A stretch of 7,701 bases of DNA from an uncultured Collinsella sp. (GCA_902494135.1 CABUSE010000062.1:1-7701), one strand, 5' to 3'. Numbered from the stretch's first letter, positions 1 to 6,332 are shown. The notes: generated by a model from the letters alone, not told the origin. Numbers and translations: made by a program.

Positions 1-128
1 CGGTAATCCGTCACGCCGCCCTTCTTCATAAGGGACGGGTTGGTCGTGAAACCCTGAACGTTGCCGTTCTCGTACATGTCGAGCATGCCCTCGAGGTTTG
101 CACCGTCAGCGAACACCTTGATTGCCAT
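1..128 (-). CDS. Transaldolase / fructose-6-phosphate aldolase family protein (N-terminal fragment)
   Basis: Only the first 42 codons are in the window; the gene continues past the left edge. The protein begins MAIKVFADGANLEGMLDMYE and then carries GFTTNPSL (residues 26-33). This is the opening strand and TTNPS loop typical of the small single-domain transaldolase/FSA (TalC-like) family. Asp8 sits where the family has its conserved first-strand Asp. These enzymes are cytosolic Schiff-base aldolases that transfer or release a dihydroxyacetone unit from sugar phosphates. The catalytic lysine lies outside the window, so transaldolase and F6P aldolase activity cannot be told apart. The ATG at 128-126 is preceded by AAAGGA with a 9-nt spacer. 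The upstream neighbour on the same strand is the HAD phosphatase, 193 bp away, a gap long enough for its own promoter. Family call is confident; exact substrate is not. Confidence 0.85.
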   Translation of the reverse strand, partial: MAIKVFADGANLEGMLDMYENGNVQGFTTNPSLMKKGGVTDY

Positions 129-164
129 CTGCCTGATTCCTTTCGTTAGCATACGGCCGATAAA

Positions 165-193
165 CTGCTAAACACTTTACCTACGTTTATCAA
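165..193 (-). promoter_or_regulatory. Candidate sigma-70-like promoter for the transaldolase gene
   Basis: In the 193-bp gap the minus strand reads TTGATA (193-188; 5 of 6 matches to a -35 box), a 17-nt spacer, then TAGCAG (170-165; only 3 of 6 matches to a -10 box). A start near 158 would give a leader of about 30 nt ahead of the Shine-Dalgarno sequence at 138-144. TAAAGT at about 176-171 is an alternative -10 with a poorer -35. The position is sensible but the -10 is weak. I see no clear terminator for the upstream HAD gene in 194-321, only small 4-5 bp hairpins. Confidence 0.25.
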
Positions 194-321
194 GGCGTGA
201 ACTGCGGTTTTTTATCTTCTCGGCGAACGGTACAAACGCCTCAGTGTTTGGATTGATAAATCGATTGAGCATGCAAAAGCAAAGAGTCGCAGTTTGAGCA
301 AACGTCAGAACGCGGGATTCA

Positions 322-1149
322 TTAGATGAGGCCGAAATGCTGCATGGCGGTGACGGTACCGTCATGCGCGACATCGTCGGTCACGTAGTCGGCGACCGCC
401 TTGACCTCGGGCATGGCGTTGCCCATAGCGACAGCCGTCTCGACCGCAGCGAGCATGCCCAGGTCGTTGCCCGAATCGCCGAAGCCAAAGGTACGCGCGT
501 TGCCGGTGCGACCCAGGTATTCCAGCGCTCGCGCCACTCCCACGCCCTTGTCGATGCCCTTGGGGCTCAGCTCGCGATTCTGGCCACCGGTGCTGCACAG
601 CTCAAAATTGCGCTCGATAAAGCCGTCATCATTGGCTACACGAGCCAGGTCGCTCGCGTTAATGCACACCTTGCCTACGCGCAAGCAGCCATCGACGCGC
701 ATCTGATCAACGCCATGCACCACGCCGGCGCCCAGCAGAAATGACTGTTCGACACCAACTGGCTCAAGTGAATAGGTGGCACCGTTCGTCTCGAACAACG
801 CCTCGCCGCCCGCCACAGTAATGCGACGCGCGAGTTCCTCAACAATGTCTTCGTCAAAGCAATCCTCGTGCACCACGTGGCCCTCGACCTCGAGCGTCGC
901 TCCCGCCATGGCAACGATGCCCGCAGGGTCGAGCGCACGCAAGCTGTCCGCGATGAGCCACAGGGGGCGACCCGTGCAGATAAACGCCTTGTGCCCTGCA
1001 TCGCGCAGACGATGAAACGCCTCGATCACCGCCTGCGAAGGGCGAACCGCCGAATAGTCCTTGTCGGTCATATCGTCGGGATCGAACGACGTCAGCGTGC
1101 CGTCCACGTCAAAAAAGAGCACGGCGGAATCGGGGCACGCATCAATCAT
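322..1149 (-). CDS. Cof-type HAD-superfamily hydrolase (phosphatase), 275 aa
   Basis: All four HAD motifs are present. Motif I is FFDVDGT (Asp14 nucleophile, Asp16 acid/base). Motif II is CTGR (Thr59). Motif III is the lysine in SPKGIDKG (Lys197). Motif IV is FGFGDSGND (Asp225, Asp229, Mg2+ ligands). Between motifs II and III, about residues 80-190, lies a C2-type cap, as in the Cof/YidA subfamily IIB; length and motif spacing are normal. Members dephosphorylate sugar phosphates, flavin or pyridoxal phosphates in the cytosol, and the substrate cannot be read from sequence. I chose the ATG at 1149 because GAAAGGAA lies 6 nt upstream; an in-frame ATG at 1185 would add 12 residues (MLRLPLFSKGTH) with no conserved content and no ribosome site. 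The C-terminus (HFGLI) is normal. It is divergent from the rRNA methyltransferase, with 75 bp between starts, and upstream of the transaldolase on the same strand. A role near sugar-phosphate metabolism is only suggested by that neighbour. Confidence 0.92.
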   Translation of the reverse strand: MIDACPDSAVLFFDVDGTLTSFDPDDMTDKDYSAVRPSQAVIEAFHRLRDAGHKAFICTGRPLWLIADSLRALDPAGIVAMAGATLEVEGHVVHEDCFDEDIVEELARRITVAGGEALFETNGATYSLEPVGVEQSFLLGAGVVHGVDQMRVDGCLRVGKVCINASDLARVANDDGFIERNFELCSTGGQNRELSPKGIDKGVGVARALEYLGRTGNARTFGFGDSGNDLGMLAAVETAVAMGNAMPEVKAVADYVTDDVAHDGTVTAMQHFGLI

Positions 1150-1184
1150 ATGGGTTCCTTTCGAGAATAAGGGCAAACGAAGCA

Positions 1185-1200
1185 TCCATCATATAATGGA
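1185..1200. promoter_or_regulatory. AT-rich dyad with -10-like boxes on both strands, between divergent genes
   Basis: TCCATCATATAATGGA (1185-1200) is an imperfect palindrome with 14 of 16 symmetric positions, in the 75-bp gap between the HAD gene and rlmKL. It contains TATAAT on the plus strand (1192-1197, perfect -10) and TATGAT on the minus strand (1193-1188, 5 of 6). The plus-strand box would start an rlmKL transcript near 1204 with a leader of about 20 nt; the minus-strand box would give the HAD gene a leader of about 30 nt. No good -35 box is visible on either side. The symmetry could also be an operator. Confidence 0.4.
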
Positions 1201-1212
1201 GCGACGCAACCA

Positions 1213-1218
1213 GAGAGG
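1213..1218 (+). promoter_or_regulatory. Ribosome binding site of rlmKL
   Basis: GAGAGG with a 6-nt spacer before the ATG at 1225. It fixes the start at MEFYASCPEGFE, which matches the beginning of the THUMP-containing N-terminal domain of the family. Confidence 0.7.
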
Positions 1219-1224
1219 TCACCC

Positions 1225-3783
1225 ATGGAATTTTACGCAAGCTGCCCCGAGGGCTTTGAGTCCGCACTCGCCGATGAGCTTAAACGCCTCGGGCTTTCGC
1301 ATGCCCGCCGCCTGAAGGGCCGCGCTACGTTTGAGGGCGAGCTCGAAGAAGGCTACCGCGCCTGCCTGTGGTCGCGCCTGGCCAGCCGCGTGTTTGTGGT
1401 GCTCGGGCGCTTTGAGGCGCAGGATGCCGATGAGTTGTACGACGGCGTTTACGACATTGCCTGGGAGAGCATCGTCCGCCCCGGCGCCACCATCGCCATC
1501 ACAGCCCGCGGCGTGACCGAGCAGCTGCGCAACACGCGCTTCTCGGCCCTGCGCGCCAAGGACGCGCTGTGCGACCGTCTGGCCGAGACCACGGGCCGTC
1601 GCGCCGATGTCGACGCCGCCGATCCCGACGTTCACCTGCTGCTTTCGCTGCGTCAGCGCCGCGCGAGCATCAGCCTGGACCTTTCGGGCGACCCGCTGTT
1701 CAAGCGCCTGCCGTCCGCCGCGACCCGCGCCGGCGAGGGCGCACACGTGCTGCGCCCCGACTACGCCGCCCTGGTGCTGGCGCAGGTCGGCTGGACTGCA
1801 CTGTGCGAGCGCGAGCTAACGGCCGACGATTACGAGAACGACGCCCTGCCCACGCTGGTCGACGCCTCGTGCGCCGGCGGCGGCCTGCTGCTGGAGGCCG
1901 TGAATATCCTAACCGACCGCGCCCCGGGGGCCGCCCGCGAGCGCTGGGGCTTTGAGGGTTGGCAGCTGCACGACGCCGCCCTGTGGGAGCAGCTGCGTGC
2001 CGAGGCGCGCGAGCGCGAGACGGCGGCACGCGAGCGCCAGGCGCGCATCGTTGCCGTGGATGTTGACCCCGCCGCCCGCAAGACTGCCGAGCGCATGGTC
2101 AAGTGCGCTGGCTACAAGCGCTTTGTCGATTTTTGCGCCGCCAAGTCCGCCACCGTGCTGGACCACGCGGGCGCCGTCGCCGGTGCCGCCGTGGTCGCGG
2201 ATACGACCGAGACGCCGCTTTCGCTCATGCATGACACCATGACGCTCATCGGCGAGCTGCGCCGCGCGCCCGAGCTTGCCGCGGCGCCGGTCGCCGCTCT
2301 CACCCGCGACGGATTGCTGGCCCGCGCGCTCCACGCCGAGCCCGAGCGCTCGATCGCCGTCATGCCCAACAACGAGGAGGCGACCGTCGAAGTCTGGCCT
2401 TCTCTCGACCACGCCGCCGCAGCGTTTGAGACTGCGACCAGCGCGGATGCCGAAGAGCAGATCGCAGATGCCCAAGACGAAGGCGCCGCCCCTGCCATGC
2501 CCGAACCTGCCGCCATGCTCGACCTGGGCGACGGCAAGCCGCTGCCCGTGCTCATCCCGGAGTCCGAGCAGTTCGCCAACCGCCTGCGCAAGAATGCCCG
2601 CCTGCGCCGCAAGTGGGCCAAGCGCGAGGGTGTGAGCTGCTACCGCGTCTACGATGCCGACCTGCCCGACTACTCCGCCGCCATCGACCTGTACGAGGGC
2701 TGCCCGCAGACGCCGGGCCGCTGGCTCGTCATCGCCGAATACGCCGCGCCCAAGACCATCGACCCCGCACTGGCCCAGGCCCGTATGCTCGATATTCTGG
2801 CCATCGCGCCGCGCATCCTAGATGTTCCCGCCGAGCATGTGCACGCCAAGGCCCGCATGCGTTCGCGCGGCGGCTCGCAGTACGGCAAGCAGGGCGCCGG
2901 CAAGGGCGGCTCGGGCGAGCGCGCCAATATCGCACGCCGTCGTCTGCCACTCATCGAAGAGGGCGGCCTTACCTTTGCCGTCAACTTTGACGACTACCTG
3001 GACGTCGGTATCTTCCTGGATCACCGCGTCACCCGCAACCTGGTGCGCGAGCACGCCAAGCAGGCGCGCCGCTTCCTCAACCTGTTTGCCTACACCGGCA
3101 CCGCCACCTGCTACGCGGCCGATGGCGGCGTCGAGGAGACCGTGACGGTCGATCTCTCCAACACCTATCTGGACTGGGCCGAGCGCAACATGCGCCAGAA
3201 CGGCTTTGTGGGGCCTCAGCATCATTTTGTGCGCGACGACGTGCTCGCCTGGATTCGCGACCAGCGCCAGACGCGCAACCGCTGGGACCTGATCTTTGTC
3301 GATCCGCCCACGTTCTCGAACTCGTCCAAGATGGGCCGCCGCACCTGGGATGTCCAGCGCGACCATGTTGAGCTTTTGGCTGGCGTATCGCGCCTGCTCG
3401 CGCAGGGCGGCCATGCCATCTTTAGCTGCAACCTGCGCGGCTTCCGCCCCGAGACGCGCAAGCTCGCACGCGCGGGCGTCGTGTTGGAGGACATTACGGC
3501 GCAGACCATCCCCGAGGATTTCGCGCGCAACCAGAAGGTGCACCACTGCTACATCGTGCGCCGCCTGCCCATCGAGGACGCCATGGCAGAAGTCGGCTTT
3601 AGCGCCGAGGAGATTGCCGAGCGAACCGAGGAACTGCGCAACCCCGAAGCCCGCAAGCCCCGTGCGGCAGTGCCCGCGCACGCGCAGACCGGCGACCGGG
3701 GGCCGCGCGGCAACGGCAAGCCTGACTCCGCAGGCAAGCCCAAAAAGAAGAAGTTCTACGCCAGCAAGCCCAAGGGCAGATAA
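1225..3783 (+). CDS. rlmKL: RlmKL-type 23S rRNA methyltransferase with degenerate RlmL half (852 aa)
   Basis: Co-linear with E. coli RlmKL (702 aa), the fused enzyme making m2G2445 (RlmL half) and m7G2069 (RlmK half) on 23S rRNA. The N-terminal THUMP region aligns well (CLWSRLASRV near residue 50; SLDLSGDPL just before the first methyltransferase domain). In that first domain the SAM motif expected as DPMCGSGTLL reads DASCAGGGLL (213-222), and the NPPYGER catalytic motif is replaced by DTTETPLS (326-333). An acidic Ala/Glu/Pro-rich linker (about 403-447) follows. The RlmK half is well kept: FANRLRKN, CYRVYDADLPDY, FLDHR, NLFAYTGTAT (619-628), VDLSNTYLDWAERN (from about 642) and DPPTFSNS (693-700). 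Residues 781-852 form an extra basic tail ending in a KPKKKKF-type stretch, perhaps for rRNA contact. The ATG at 1225 has GAGAGG 6 nt upstream. Family certain; m7G activity likely; m2G activity doubtful. Confidence 0.93.
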   Translation: MEFYASCPEGFESALADELKRLGLSHARRLKGRATFEGELEEGYRACLWSRLASRVFVVLGRFEAQDADELYDGVYDIAWESIVRPGATIAITARGVTEQLRNTRFSALRAKDALCDRLAETTGRRADVDAADPDVHLLLSLRQRRASISLDLSGDPLFKRLPSAATRAGEGAHVLRPDYAALVLAQVGWTALCERELTADDYENDALPTLVDASCAGGGLLLEAVNILTDRAPGAARERWGFEGWQLHDAALWEQLRAEARERETAARERQARIVAVDVDPAARKTAERMVKCAGYKRFVDFCAAKSATVLDHAGAVAGAAVVADTTETPLSLMHDTMTLIGELRRAPELAAAPVAALTRDGLLARALHAEPERSIAVMPNNEEATVEVWPSLDHAAAAFETATSADAEEQIADAQDEGAAPAMPEPAAMLDLGDGKPLPVLIPESEQFANRLRKNARLRRKWAKREGVSCYRVYDADLPDYSAAIDLYEGCPQTPGRWLVIAEYAAPKTIDPALAQARMLDILAIAPRILDVPAEHVHAKARMRSRGGSQYGKQGAGKGGSGERANIARRRLPLIEEGGLTFAVNFDDYLDVGIFLDHRVTRNLVREHAKQARRFLNLFAYTGTATCYAADGGVEETVTVDLSNTYLDWAERNMRQNGFVGPQHHFVRDDVLAWIRDQRQTRNRWDLIFVDPPTFSNSSKMGRRTWDVQRDHVELLAGVSRLLAQGGHAIFSCNLRGFRPETRKLARAGVVLEDITAQTIPEDFARNQKVHHCYIVRRLPIEDAMAEVGFSAEEIAERTEELRNPEARKPRAAVPAHAQTGDRGPRGNGKPDSAGKPKKKKFYASKPKGR

Positions 3784-3786
3784 CAA

Positions 3787-3851
3787 AGTTGCGGTGGAAT
3801 AGTTCCCAAAAGCCTGGTAAAGGCCCAAACAGGAACTATTTCACCGCAACT
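3787..3851. terminator. Long palindrome between convergent rlmKL and kdpE (probable bidirectional terminator or dispersed repeat)
   Basis: The arms are 3787-3806 and 3832-3851, a 20-bp stem with one imperfection (G3797 against T3841), enclosing a 25-nt loop. Inside the loop GCCT (3812-3815) can pair with AGGC (3821-3824), giving a small nested hairpin. In plus-strand RNA the imperfection is a G-U wobble, so the stem is unbroken; in minus-strand RNA it is an A-C mismatch. No real U-tract follows on the plus strand (TCATATT); on the minus strand there is only TTTGTT. It starts 4 nt after the rlmKL stop and ends 24 nt before the kdpE stop, a natural place for shared termination. The length and symmetry also fit a dispersed palindromic element. 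Structure is certain, function inferred. Confidence 0.7.
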
Positions 3852-3875
3852 CATATTGGGATGGTGGTTGGCGAT

Positions 3876-4589
3876 CTAGCCTTGGGTGACCAGGCGATAG
3901 CCGATACCCACGTGCGTTTGGATATAGCGCGGATGCGCGGGGTCGGACTCGATCTTTTTGCGCAGCGTACCCATAAAGACGCGCAGGCTCGCCAGGTCAC
4001 TCTTAGTCGCCGTGCCCCAAATCTCGTGCAAAATAAACTGGTGCGTGAGCACCTTGTCGGCATTATGGGCCAGCAGGCACAGCAGTTTGTACTCGATCGG
4101 CGTCAGGTGCAGCTCCTCGCCGTCCATCGTAGCGATGCCGGCGTCAAAGTCGATATGCAACTCGCCGGTATCGAACGTGCCCTCGGACGCACCCATGCCA
4201 ACCTGCGCATACGAAAGGCGCCTGAGCGTCGTGCGAATGCGCGCGAGCAGCTCCTCGACCGAAAACGGCTTGGTCAGGTAGTCGTCGGCACCGGCATCGA
4301 GTGCGCGGATTTTGTCCGCATCCTCGCTACGCGCCGATACCACGATAATCGGCATACCCGACCACGCGCGCACCGACTCCACCACCTTGACACCGTCCAT
4401 GTCGGGCAGGCCCAGATCGAGCAGCACAATGCTCGGCGCCTGCGACGAGGCGGCGGCGATAGCGGCATGGGCGGTCTCCACGGCCATATGGCGCAAGCCG
4501 TGCGCCTCGAGCGCGGCAACGATAAGGTTGCGAACGGCGGGGTCGTCCTCAACGACCAAGATAAGCGGTTTTACGGCAGAGTTCGACAC
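3876..4589 (-). CDS. kdpE: KdpE-type OmpR-family response regulator (237 aa)
   Basis: The N-terminal receiver domain (about residues 8-120) has acidic residues Glu14-Asp15-Asp16, phospho-acceptor Asp58 in LLDLGLPDMDG, Ser85 and Lys107 in LTKPF. The C-terminal OmpR/PhoB winged-helix DNA-binding domain (about 140-235) contains LTPIEYKLL, VLTHQFILHEIWG, LRVFMGTLRKKIE and the ending GIGYRLV. This is the KdpE pattern: HEIWG followed by LRV(F/Y)xxxLRKKIE. Phosphorylated KdpE activates K+-transport genes in the model systems; targets here are unknown. I place the start at GTG 4589 rather than an ATG at 4670, because AAGGAG sits 7 nt upstream and the longer version would overlap kdpD by 77 nt with an arginine-rich, non-homologous extension. 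Only 4 nt separate it from the kdpD stop, so the pair is translationally coupled. It converges on rlmKL across the palindrome at 3787-3851. Confidence 0.92.
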   Translation of the reverse strand: MSNSAVKPLILVVEDDPAVRNLIVAALEAHGLRHMAVETAHAAIAAASSQAPSIVLLDLGLPDMDGVKVVESVRAWSGMPIIVVSARSEDADKIRALDAGADDYLTKPFSVEELLARIRTTLRRLSYAQVGMGASEGTFDTGELHIDFDAGIATMDGEELHLTPIEYKLLCLLAHNADKVLTHQFILHEIWGTATKSDLASLRVFMGTLRKKIESDPAHPRYIQTHVGIGYRLVTQG

Positions 4590-4593
4590 AGCG

Positions 4594-6219
4594 CTACTCC
4601 TTATCAAACGAAACGTCGGCGACGGGAAGCTCAATCGTAAAGACCGAGCCGTGCGGGTCCGCCGCGGCAACCTCTATGCTACCGCCATGCGCCAACGCAA
4701 TGGAGCGGCAGAGCGAAAGACCCAGGCCCACACTGCGATGGCTGTCGGCAAGACCGTGGTTGGCGGTGTAGAACGACTCAAAAATCCGCTCGCGATCCTC
4801 GGGCGCGATGCCCGGGCCATCATCGGCCACCGAGCACGTCACGTGCCCATCGTCGACGCCAATCGAAATCACGATATGCGAGCCTGCGGACGTATAGGTG
4901 ATGGCATTGTTCACCAGGTTCACCACGAGCTGTACCATCAGGCGCGCGTCGACGTTGACGAGCGCCGGTTCATCGCACGGCACCACCTTAAGGTCGTGCT
5001 CGCGCACGGCCGGACTTACGTGGCGCAGCGCCTCCTCGACGATATCGTCCATGAGCTCCAGCGTGGTCGACAGATGCATGCCGCCGCCCTCGAGCTTTGT
5101 GATGGCGAGTAGGTTCTCGACGGTAGCGTTGAGCCATTGCGCATCCGAGCGAATGGACAGCAGCAAGCCGCGGCGCGTCTGGGCGTCGAGCTCGGCGGTG
5201 CCGGTCGAGCCCTGATCGAGCAAGACATCGGCATTGCCCGAAATACTGGTGAGCGGCGTGCGCAGATCATGCGAGATGGAGCGCAGCAGGTTGGCGCGCA
5301 GCTGCTCATTTTTGGCAAGCACCGCTGCCTCCTCGCGCGCCTCCATGGCGCGGGCGCGATCGAGCGCCAGCTCGCCTTCGCTCACGATGGCATCGGCCAG
5401 CATCCGCTCCTCGTGCGTCAGCACGTCGGGCGCGGCAACGATAGCCAGCACGCCCACCACCGAGGCGGGGTCGCCCGAGTGCACGAAGCCGTCGCCTGTG
5501 CGAACCGTCAGGTAGATGCCATAAAACGCCGAGCCGCCATAGGTGGCATCGAGCGGCGTTCCCACATAGGCGGACGCCGAGAGCCGCGGCGGCATCTGCG
5601 GCGCCAGTTCATGCACCGGCGCGGCGTCACCCACGGCCGTGTACGTCGCACGCGGCAGCAGGTCATCATCGTCGGCGTCGGCGCTATACCACACGACCGA
5701 ACAGCCCGAAAGACGCGCCAGCTGCGTTGCCATGGCATGGACAATCTGCTGCTGATCGGCGCACCGCTGCAGCATGCGGTTGGTCTCGAGTACCATATGC
5801 GTGCGACGGTCGCTGGCGGCAGCCTGTGCCAAGGCGCGGCGCAGGGCCAACGCAATCGAGCTCGACACAAGCGAGACCACAAACATGATGAAGAACATGC
5901 CGGGATAGACGCGGTCGATAAATGACAGCGAGTAGCGCGGATCGACAAACAAGAAGCTGTAGAGCGCCACGGCGGCAGCCGAGCTCAACAGGCAATACAG
6001 GCGGCTCCAGGTGAAAAAGGCGCACAGCTGCACGGCAAACACGTAGACGATCATGATGCTGGGAGCGAGACCGGGGCGGTCGAGCAGCACGCCCACAATC
6101 GTCGCCGCTAACAGCAGCCCCGCCGCCACGCAGATGTCGTACAGGGGGCCGCGACGCGTCGACGTCGTGCGCCGCCACCAGAAGTTTTCGGCAATATCGC
6201 CGTCCGCATGGACGTCCAT
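4594..6219 (-). CDS. kdpD: Short KdpD-type sensor histidine kinase lacking the N-terminal KdpD and USP domains (541 aa)
   Basis: The membrane part (about residues 28-127) has four hydrophobic segments in the DUF4118 arrangement of KdpD: about 28-46, 52-70, 74-93, 106-126. A GAF-like cytosolic region (about 145-285) and a helical linker rich in Glu/Ala follow. The kinase core has H-box LRSISHDLRTPLTSI (His317 phospho-acceptor), N-box NLVNNAITYT (Asn434, Asn438), G1 DDGPGI (466-471) and G2 VGLGLSLC (498-501), so all ATP and phosphotransfer motifs are intact. Classical KdpD is close to 900 aa; the N-terminal Walker-containing KdpD domain and the universal-stress-protein domain (the c-di-AMP site in some Firmicutes KdpD proteins) are absent. 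The protein starts about 27 residues before the first membrane segment, and upstream DNA encodes no such domain. The ATG at 6219 follows a purine/G-rich stretch (GAGAGAGGGGCGGGGCG). Partner: the KdpE protein encoded 4 nt downstream. The stimulus is likely K+, turgor or envelope state, by family only. Confidence 0.9.
   Translation of the reverse strand: MDVHADGDIAENFWWRRTTSTRRGPLYDICVAAGLLLAATIVGVLLDRPGLAPSIMIVYVFAVQLCAFFTWSRLYCLLSSAAAVALYSFLFVDPRYSLSFIDRVYPGMFFIMFVVSLVSSSIALALRRALAQAAASDRRTHMVLETNRMLQRCADQQQIVHAMATQLARLSGCSVVWYSADADDDDLLPRATYTAVGDAAPVHELAPQMPPRLSASAYVGTPLDATYGGSAFYGIYLTVRTGDGFVHSGDPASVVGVLAIVAAPDVLTHEERMLADAIVSEGELALDRARAMEAREEAAVLAKNEQLRANLLRSISHDLRTPLTSISGNADVLLDQGSTGTAELDAQTRRGLLLSIRSDAQWLNATVENLLAITKLEGGGMHLSTTLELMDDIVEEALRHVSPAVREHDLKVVPCDEPALVNVDARLMVQLVVNLVNNAITYTSAGSHIVISIGVDDGHVTCSVADDGPGIAPEDRERIFESFYTANHGLADSHRSVGLGLSLCRSIALAHGGSIEVAAADPHGSVFTIELPVADVSFDKE
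4597..4602 (-). promoter_or_regulatory. Strong Shine-Dalgarno of kdpE inside the last codons of kdpD
   Basis: AAGGAG encodes the final Lys-Glu of kdpD and lies 7 nt before the GTG at 4589. This decides the non-ATG start of kdpE and implies translational coupling of regulator to sensor. Confidence 0.85.
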
Positions 6220-6239
6220 CAGCGCCCCGCCCCTCTCTC

Positions 6240-6286
6240 AAAAACAAAAACCACCACAAAGGGGACAGGCACCTTTGTGGTGGTTT
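6240..6286 (-). terminator. Strong intrinsic terminator / attenuator-like hairpin just upstream of kdpD
   Basis: Arms 6248-6262 and 6272-6286 form a perfect 15-bp stem (AAACCACCACAAAGG and its complement) around a 9-nt loop. On the minus strand the stem runs into TTTTTGTTTTT (6250-6240), a good U-tract, so termination would act on transcripts coming from the small membrane gene and kup. The U-tract ends only 20 nt before the kdpD ATG, leaving no room for a promoter between hairpin and gene. Either kdpDE starts within or upstream of the hairpin and reads through it, or the element arrived later. The loop plus flanks read GGTGCCTGTCCCC on the minus strand, a string I recall as recurring in intergenic palindromes of other bacteria (memory, not checked). 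Confidence 0.8.
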
Positions 6287-6300
6287 CCCTCGTGGTGGTT
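6271..6300 (-). repeat. Tandem 15-nt imperfect repeat supplying two competing 5' arms for the hairpin
   Basis: On the minus strand AACCACCACGAGGGA (6300-6286) is followed directly by AACCACCACAAAGGT (6285-6271). The shared AACCACCAC occurs twice, and either copy can pair with the single GTGGTGGTT made from 6257-6249. The proximal copy gives the 15-bp terminator stem; the distal one gives a weaker 9-bp stem with a longer loop. Confidence 0.7.
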
Positions 6301-6332
6301 CTAAGTGTAAAGCCTTCTACGACCGGCAGTCG

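Noticed and set aside
213..219. T-run after GAACTGCGG on the plus strand as a terminator
   Set aside because: No stem precedes the T-run and no plus-strand gene ends here.
177..374. A 65-codon minus-strand frame covering the gap between the HAD gene and the transaldolase
   Set aside because: It starts inside the HAD coding region in another frame, has no convincing ribosome site, and ends in the likely promoter zone of the transaldolase gene.
1150..1185. N-terminal extension of the HAD phosphatase to an upstream ATG
   Set aside because: The 12 extra residues have no ribosome site and precede motif I by more than usual; the ATG at 1149 has GAAAGGAA at proper spacing.
1225..3783. Possibility that the degenerate RlmL motifs come from a frameshift
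   Set aside because: The frame is continuous, and conserved blocks before, between and after the lost motifs (LLLEAVNILTDRAPG, RWGFEGW, ANRLRKN) stay in the same frame.
2818..3828. A 336-codon open frame on the minus strand opposite the RlmK half
   Set aside because: It is antisense to strongly conserved coding sequence, has no recognisable domain, and shows the Ala/Arg/Gly-rich composition expected from shadow frames in GC-rich genes.
3789..4640. A 283-codon plus-strand open frame opposite kdpE
   Set aside because: It lies antisense to a response regulator with complete motifs and begins in the palindrome; its sequence resembles no family.
5137..5925. A 262-codon plus-strand open frame opposite kdpD
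   Set aside because: Shadow frame, rich in His/Arg/Gln with no domain, opposite the conserved histidine-kinase core.
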